Shown: one piece after another, positions 43,765 to 48,463 of the stretch
Numbering within the stretch: position 1 is the stretch's first letter
Layout of the letters: every line of letters starts with the position of its first letter
Assembly (NCBI GenBank): GCA_036569045.1
Contig: DATCRI010000009.1
Coordinates: 1 to 48,463 of the forward strand
DNA length: 48,463 nucleotides
Source of the DNA: Chthoniobacterales bacterium
Lineage (GTDB): Bacteria > Verrucomicrobiota > Verrucomicrobiia > Chthoniobacterales > JAATET01
Direction: 5' to 3'
Position numbers and translations under genes: made by a program
Notes under the pieces: model-generated
What the model saw: the letters and a program-made list of their open reading frames with translations, nothing else
Database searches by the model: none
What the model was told of the DNA's origin: nothing

Positions 43765-44105
43765 TGACACGTTCTCGCGCAAAGGTTTAACAGGGATGAA
43801 AGCGATAATGGGATGAGGGAAAGGGAATGAATATCCCCAGACCCAAAAGCCCTTACGGATCAACATCCTCTTCGTAAACGTTCAGCCTCGGCAGCTTCGA
43901 CCATCAGGCATTCGAGCCTCGCTTTCCGAGAGTTTCTGGAGGCTCTTACTCTCCGACACACCGAGGACGAGGCTCTGCAAGCGTGAATGCGAGCTTTATG
44001 GGCCCTAGGGTTCAGCCGTTGATGTAAATGTCGCTTCGGAAAAGAATATTTCCTCTCTGTATCGACTGAGATATTTCAGGAAAACGGACTCAAGCCGCAG
44101 AATAA
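43765..44105. other. Intergenic boundary region with one AGGGAT arm
   Basis: acagggatgaaagcgataat (start of 43790-43814) is a right-type arm without a close partner. Farther on, gagcctcg (43914-43921) and cgaggctc (43968-43975) form an 8-base inverted pair of doubtful meaning. Base composition falls toward the end, where the low-GC cassette begins. No gene or attachment site was recognised. Confidence 0.5.
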
Positions 44106-44684
44106 ATGCTTCTAATTGGAAAAAAAATCCGGGATTACCTATTTGGACCTCGAGGGTTGGCGAGGTTGGGAGCCGGGGCAATCATCAGACCACCTTTCGA
44201 TTTGAATGGACGTGATCGGATTGAAATCGGTGAGAATACCATCATCCTCTCACATGCTAATATCTGTGCACTTTCCGGCTATGCCGACGCGTCGCTCGAT
44301 GGTCGGGTGATTATTGGAAATCGCGTATATATCGGAAGGCGATTCTATATTGGAGGGGCGGCTAAGCTGATTAAAATCGGGGATGACTGCGTTTTAAGTG
44401 AAAATGTATCAATCTTTGATAATTCACATGGGTTGTCTCCCGAAGGCCTAGCAATCATGCAGCAAGCGCTGGAAGACATTCGGGAAGTTGTCATTGGAGA
44501 TAGTTCATTCATTGGAATTAACTCGGTCATTTTGCCGGGGGTGACACTTGGAAAACACTGTGTGGTCGGAGCCGGTTCCGTAGTCACTAAGAGTTTTTCG
44601 GATTATTCCATGGTTGCGGGGGTTCCCGCGCGACTTCTCAAGAGATATAATTTAGAAACCCATTGTTGGGAAATTTGTAGATGA
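44106..44684 (+). CDS. Hexapeptide-repeat acyltransferase (first of two)
   Basis: The 192-residue left-handed beta-helix protein has repeated [LIV]-G-x-x-x-x units (RIEIGENTIILSHANI, RVIIGNRVYIGRRFYIGG, VVIGDSSFIGINSVILPGVTLGKHCVVGAGSVVTKSF) and the typical end VAGVPARLLKRY. The NSHGL loop carries the likely catalytic His. It probably O- or N-acetylates a sugar of the surface polymer. It overlaps the next start by four bases (ATGA). Composition is AT-richer than the genes to the left. Confidence 0.88.
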   Translation: MLLIGKKIRDYLFGPRGLARLGAGAIIRPPFDLNGRDRIEIGENTIILSHANICALSGYADASLDGRVIIGNRVYIGRRFYIGGAAKLIKIGDDCVLSENVSIFDNSHGLSPEGLAIMQQALEDIREVVIGDSSFIGINSVILPGVTLGKHCVVGAGSVVTKSFSDYSMVAGVPARLLKRYNLETHCWEICR

Positions 44685-45760
44685 AAGTATTAGTTACAGG
44701 TGGGGCAGGATTTATTGGTTCTTATCTTTGCGAAGAACTGATTGCGGCAGGGCATGACGTGACGGTGTTCGATTCTTTCCATGCGCAAATTCATGGCTCT
44801 CAGCCCTGTTTTGACAGGCCGTGGCTTAAGCCGTGTGAGGTGATTCGTGAAAGCGTGGAAAATCGGGATGCTCTCTATTCGGCTGCGATCTCTGCCGAGG
44901 TTGTTGTGCATCTTGCTGCTGAAACGGGAACCGGTCAGTCGATGCAGGAGGTGAGTCGCTATTCTAGCGTGAATCTGGTCGGAACGACCAATCTGGCACA
45001 CCTGATTGCCAACAAGAGTTTGCCGAATCTCAAACGAGTTGTCATTGCCTCGTCGCGTGCGATATATGGCGAAGGGAAATATAACTGTGCAAATGATGGC
45101 GTTGTTTATCCCAAACCCAGATCGGCGGAACGAATGCTCAAAGGGCAATTTGATCCCGTTTGTCCGATGTGCGGAGGAGAAGTTGAATTGGCACCGACAG
45201 ACGAAACTTCGCTCAAGCAGCCTTCGTCGTTTTACGGGTTATCCAAACAGTTTCAGGAGGACTGCCTGACCCTGATTTGCGATGCCGCCGGAATTTCCTG
45301 TGCGGCGCTTCGATTCCAAAATGTCTACGGTCCCCGGCAGTCTCTTAACAATCCTTACACGGGGGTCCTGACCGTTTTCGCACGAAATGCGTTCCACGGT
45401 AGGCGGATCAATGTTTTTGAGGACGGAAAAGAAAGTCGGGATTTTGTCTACGTGACGGATGTTGTGGCAGCAATTGTTGGTGCCATTAGTTTTAGTTATC
45501 AGAGTTCACTTGTTTTGAATGTCGGAACGGGAGTTGGGGTTCCGTTGAAGCAATTGGCGGAGATGATTAATCTTTATTACGGAGGTAAGTCAGATGTTTA
45601 TGTATCTGGGGATTTCCGAGTTGGAGATATCCGGCACAATGTTGCTGATATTGCAGCGATTGGACGTGCTTTCGGTTACAGTCCTAAAATTGCTGTAGAC
45701 GAGGGGGTCGGGCGTTTTTGTGATTGGGCTCGTGCTGAGCTTGAGGCGGAATTGCAGTGA
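44681..45760 (+). CDS. NAD-dependent nucleotide-sugar epimerase with CPxCGG insert (dTDP-rhamnose 4-epimerase-like)
   Basis: The 359-residue extended SDR has VTGGAGFIGSYLCEELIAAG, HLAAETGTGQSM, ASSRAIYGEG, YxxxK as YGLSKQF and RFQNVYGPRQSL. Between SSRAIYG and YGLSK it carries an insert with Cys136 (YNCANDG) and Cys161/Cys164 (CPMCGG), probably a small metal-binding knuckle. As I recall, this insert is typical of proteins annotated as dTDP-L-rhamnose 4-epimerase, which would fit the rhamnose genes upstream. The product is inferred, not certain. Confidence 0.82.
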   Translation: MKVLVTGGAGFIGSYLCEELIAAGHDVTVFDSFHAQIHGSQPCFDRPWLKPCEVIRESVENRDALYSAAISAEVVVHLAAETGTGQSMQEVSRYSSVNLVGTTNLAHLIANKSLPNLKRVVIASSRAIYGEGKYNCANDGVVYPKPRSAERMLKGQFDPVCPMCGGEVELAPTDETSLKQPSSFYGLSKQFQEDCLTLICDAAGISCAALRFQNVYGPRQSLNNPYTGVLTVFARNAFHGRRINVFEDGKESRDFVYVTDVVAAIVGAISFSYQSSLVLNVGTGVGVPLKQLAEMINLYYGGKSDVYVSGDFRVGDIRHNVADIAAIGRAFGYSPKIAVDEGVGRFCDWARAELEAELQ

Positions 45761-46653
45761 ACGGTATGCCTCCGATTGCGTTAGTAACGGTTCTTTTTAA
45801 CAGTCGTCCGATATTGCCGGCGTTTGTTGAGTCGCTGAACGCTCAGACTTATGAAAATTGGCGATTGATCGCTATTGATAACGCTAGTTCTGATGACGGA
45901 GCTGATTATTTGAAGGGTCTTAGGCATCCTAAAATTGAAGTTATTGAGAATGATGAAAATCTGGGTGTCGCTGCCGCAAATAATCAAGGCATTGCGCGAG
46001 CTTTGTCAGACCGAAATGTCGACTGGATTGGAGTTATAAACAACGACGTCACCTTTTTGCCCGATTGCTTTGAAAGTCTGTTGAAGTCTGCAAGCTCCAA
46101 GGGGGCGAAGTTTGTTTCGCCGCAGATTGTTTACGCGGAAGATCGCGACCGTATCTGGTATGCCGGAGGCAGTTTGAAACGGTGGCCGATCATCGACAAC
46201 TCTCATTGGGACATGGAAAAGTCCCTTCAGAAAACGAATCCGACTTCTCAGTGGGTATCGTATGCCCCGACTTGTTTTCTCTTTGTCCAGCGGGATGTCT
46301 TCTTGGACGTTGGGCTCATGTGGGAGCCGTATTTCGTCTATAACGATGATGTCGACTTCATCTTTCGGGCGGCGGCGAGAGGGTATCGCATCTGGATGGA
46401 AACAAATGTCACCATTGATCATTATGTTGGATTCAGTAGTGGGGGAGGGCTTTCGCGCTTCTCGCTGTATTATGGATCGAGAAATGCCGTTTTGCTAATG
46501 AGAAGAAATCTTCCGGAACTGTTGTGGCGAATTCAGTATGGTTTCCTTTGGGTAAAATATCGAGCAACCGCATCCCTGAAGCGCAAGGCTGCCTACATTC
46601 TCGAAGCGCAGATTGAAGGACTTCGTGACGGGTTGCGGGCAGAGGCGCGTTAA
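45757..46653 (+). CDS. Glycosyltransferase family 2 (rhamnosyltransferase-like)
   Basis: The 298-residue GT-A enzyme has ALVTVLFNSRPILPAFVESL, AIDNASSDDGADYL, NENLGVAAANNQGI in variant form (ENDENLGVAAANNQG), the metal-binding WIGVINNDV, and FVYNDDVDFIFRAAARGYRIW near the acceptor site. It is similar to dTDP-rhamnosyl transferases. GTG at 45757 overlaps the epimerase stop (GTGA); ATG at 45766 is an alternative. No C-terminal membrane span is seen. It likely adds a sugar in repeat-unit assembly. Confidence 0.88.
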   Translation: MNGMPPIALVTVLFNSRPILPAFVESLNAQTYENWRLIAIDNASSDDGADYLKGLRHPKIEVIENDENLGVAAANNQGIARALSDRNVDWIGVINNDVTFLPDCFESLLKSASSKGAKFVSPQIVYAEDRDRIWYAGGSLKRWPIIDNSHWDMEKSLQKTNPTSQWVSYAPTCFLFVQRDVFLDVGLMWEPYFVYNDDVDFIFRAAARGYRIWMETNVTIDHYVGFSSGGGLSRFSLYYGSRNAVLLMRRNLPELLWRIQYGFLWVKYRATASLKRKAAYILEAQIEGLRDGLRAEAR

Positions 46654-46665
46654 TGTATTTGAGTG

Positions 46666-47298
46666 ATGATTCGCTCGATTTTGAAATCAAATCTGGTTCG
46701 CTGGGCGGCGGGTCCTCCACTTAATTTGATTTCCAAAGGTTGTGTCCGCGTAAAGAGTCTTTTTGAATTTTGGTCTTTGCCCGAATTTAAGAGTCTTGGA
46801 GACGAGGTGGTATTTAGAATGCCTCGAGCTATAGCTCGCCCTGAATGCATCTCGATTGGATCAAATGTTTATCTCGGTCCGAACTCAGTGTTGTGCTGCG
46901 CAAAATCGTTGGCGGAAAATCAGAATCCTCAACTGATAATAAGTTCGGGAGTCTGGGCGACTCTAGGATTGCAGATTTACTGCATTTCATCCGTTATCAT
47001 TGAAGAAGATGTGATGATCGCAGGTAATGTATTTGTTTCCGACTACTCCCACGGCTATTCTGACGCCACCACTCCCTATATTTCTCAAGGATTTAGTGAA
47101 ATTCGCCCAGTCAAGATTAGTAAAGGCTGCTGGATTGGTCAGAATGTTGTAGTTCTGCCAGGTGTTCACATCGGCGAGGGAGCAATTGTTGGCGCAAATA
47201 GTGTAGTTACGAAATCAATCCCGCCTCGATCTATTGCTGTCGGAGCCCCAGCCCGTGTTATTCGAACGTGGGATGATGATCGCAAGGGGTGGCGCTAG
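46666..47298 (+). CDS. Hexapeptide-repeat acyltransferase (second)
   Basis: The 210-residue protein has beta-helix units (CISIGSNVYLGPNSVLCC, VIIEEDVMIAGNVFVSDYSHGY, VKISKGCWIGQNVVVLPGVHIGEGAIVGANSVVTKSI) and the typical AVGAPARVIRTWD end. The DYSHGY His is the expected catalytic base. ATG at 46666 is preferred; a GTG precedes it. A second acetyltransferase next to the first suggests a polymer with two modified positions, or one enzyme for sugar-nucleotide modification. Confidence 0.88.
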   Translation: MIRSILKSNLVRWAAGPPLNLISKGCVRVKSLFEFWSLPEFKSLGDEVVFRMPRAIARPECISIGSNVYLGPNSVLCCAKSLAENQNPQLIISSGVWATLGLQIYCISSVIIEEDVMIAGNVFVSDYSHGYSDATTPYISQGFSEIRPVKISKGCWIGQNVVVLPGVHIGEGAIVGANSVVTKSIPPRSIAVGAPARVIRTWDDDRKGWR

Positions 47299-47312
47299 CT
47301 TTCAAAAAGCGA

Positions 47313-48463
47313 ATGGGAATCGTCCATTTTCTTAAAAAGGAATTAAAACGGGTGCCGGGGATGGCTGATCTTTTGGCGGCCCAGAAAATCGCCCCGATCG
47401 TAAGATCTCCGATCAAGAAGCTGGCGGGGAATTCCAAGGTTGCGATCTCTTCGGGACAGATTGCGGGAGAAGTCCAGGTTGTTCACGGTCCGGATTCGAG
47501 GGTAAGATATTTGCCGCAAGATGTCGCTTGGGCGACGGATCGGATTTTCACGGAAGCCGCTCCTGCGGAATATCCGGAATGCTTTCTTGTCCGCCTGCCA
47601 GATGGAGGAGTTTGGGACTTTTGCACAATTTCAAAAGAAGGGGCGCTTCTCGCGGATGTTTCCTACGAGCCGGGCTTGGATCTGGCGACGGGTCGTAATC
47701 ATAGTTTTCTTGCTCGTCGATTTTCTCCTGCTGCAACGCACTTGGAGGGGACTGCGGTGAACCTCTGCACAAGTTGGGCTCACATCGCTTTTTATCATTG
47801 GATGATCGAATTATTGCCCCGGTTCTCCATTGCGAAGGAAGCGGGTGTCGATTTGGAGAAAGCGACCGTTCTCGTCAATTCCCTGAACCTTCCCTTTCAA
47901 AGAGAAAGTTTGCGGATTTTTAATATATCAAGAGCGCTGGCGGCTAATGGACTTCGTGTATCGGCCGATGAGATGTGCGTTCCTTCGTTGGCAGGGATTA
48001 CGAGTAAGCCTCCACGATGGGCAGTTGATTTTTTAAGAGATTCCTTCTTCAACGGGGCTCGGAAGGTGACTGTCGAATGTCCTTCCAAAATCTATATTTC
48101 GAGAGGTGACACGGGATCTCGTCGGGTCCTTAACGAGGTGGAATTGACTGCACAACTCGCGCGACGGGGGTTTGTCGCCATGACGCTTTCGAAATACCAT
48201 TTGCTGGAGCAGGTGGCGCTCTTCATGAACGCTTCCCACATCGTTGCGCCTCACGGTGGAGGGCTGACGAATATCGTGTTTTGCAATGCGGGCTGCCGCG
48301 TGGTGGAGTTGTTTGGGCCGAAGTATGTCAATCCCTGCTACTGGTCCCTCGCTGAGCTGGTGGGATTGGATTACCATGCGGAAATTGCGCCGGGCGTGCG
48401 CGAGTATCTCTACGATGGCCCCCGCGTGGCGGACGACTACGAGGTCGATGTCGAGCGGGTGTT
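47313..48463 (+). CDS. Glycosyltransferase family 61 protein, 3' end outside window
   Basis: The open frame begins MGIVHFLKKELKRVPGMAD and continues without stop to the window end (at least 383 codons). GT61/DUF563 features are SWAHIAFYHWMIELLPRFSIA, KIYISRGDTGSRRVLNEVEL, and the strongly conserved VAPHGGGLTNIVFC. It would transfer a pentose or hexose to a surface glycan. A possible xylosyl role is only suggested by the UDP-xylose genes upstream. It is the last visible gene of the low-GC cassette. Confidence 0.88.
   Translation, partial: MGIVHFLKKELKRVPGMADLLAAQKIAPIVRSPIKKLAGNSKVAISSGQIAGEVQVVHGPDSRVRYLPQDVAWATDRIFTEAAPAEYPECFLVRLPDGGVWDFCTISKEGALLADVSYEPGLDLATGRNHSFLARRFSPAATHLEGTAVNLCTSWAHIAFYHWMIELLPRFSIAKEAGVDLEKATVLVNSLNLPFQRESLRIFNISRALAANGLRVSADEMCVPSLAGITSKPPRWAVDFLRDSFFNGARKVTVECPSKIYISRGDTGSRRVLNEVELTAQLARRGFVAMTLSKYHLLEQVALFMNASHIVAPHGGGLTNIVFCNAGCRVVELFGPKYVNPCYWSLAELVGLDYHAEIAPGVREYLYDGPRVADDYEVDVERV

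Noticed and set aside
40439-43850. Insertion sequence or transposon with transposase in the repeat island
   Set aside because: No transposase, integrase or recombinase coding region is present; only small toxin-antitoxin genes and repeats.

Overview
The window is a GC-rich bacterial chromosome segment, most likely from Verrucomicrobiota (Spartobacteria or Chthoniobacterales-like). That placement is inferred from the exosortase/EpsI exopolysaccharide locus, the glycoside hydrolase set, the UDP-glucose dehydrogenase and UDP-xylose synthase resembling eukaryotic ones, and the dispersed hairpin repeats. It was not tested by an rRNA search.

Layout. Positions 1-1590 hold the 3' part of a 23S rRNA gene, a 5S rRNA gene and a strong terminator. 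After about 0.9 kb without a recognisable gene come tRNA-Met(CAT) and rpsT. A tightly overlapping minus-strand operon follows (read right to left: lipoprotein, tyrA, aroA, cmk, plsC, small membrane ORF), then a second lipoprotein, a C39-like peptidase, a divergent secreted protein, an ABC ATPase, trmL and tRNA-Arg(CCT). From 10.9 to 17.8 kb there is a carbohydrate block: a sugar isomerase-like TIM barrel and secreted GH127, GH43 and GH35 enzymes that would fit arabinose- and galactose-containing plant glycans. cysC-cysD-cysN (sulfate activation to PAPS) follow.

From 21.2 kb onward nearly everything is surface polysaccharide: Wza-like export lipoprotein, Wzc-like tyrosine kinase, O-antigen ligase/polymerase-like protein, a TPR protein, a UlaG-like hydrolase, a cytidylyltransferase/dehydrogenase/SDR trio, a GbsR/MarR-like regulator, gmd, UDP-xylose synthase, UDP-glucose dehydrogenase, exosortase and EpsI. 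The dTDP-rhamnose route comes next, using an NRS/ER-like epimerase-reductase instead of separate rfbC and rfbD, plus rfbB and rfbA. A four-helix-bundle protein gene flanked by inverted repeats lies between rfbB and rfbA.

From 40.4 to 43.8 kb is an island of three toxin-antitoxin-like modules (one with a frameshifted VapC) separated by copies of a repeat built from inverted arms of three AGGGAT units at 9-base period. From 44.1 kb to the end the composition drops visibly (27/60 G+C in one hand-counted sample at 45781 versus 40/60 at 34381). This low-GC tail holds two hexapeptide acyltransferases, an epimerase with a CPxCGG insert, a GT2 and a truncated GT61 glycosyltransferase, probably an acquired glycan-specificity cassette.

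The observations most worth following are the interleaved bipartite repeat family and its link to toxin-antitoxin genes, the four-helix-bundle gene as a candidate non-autonomous mobile unit that now supplies the start of rfbA, and the plant-like nucleotide-sugar enzymes.
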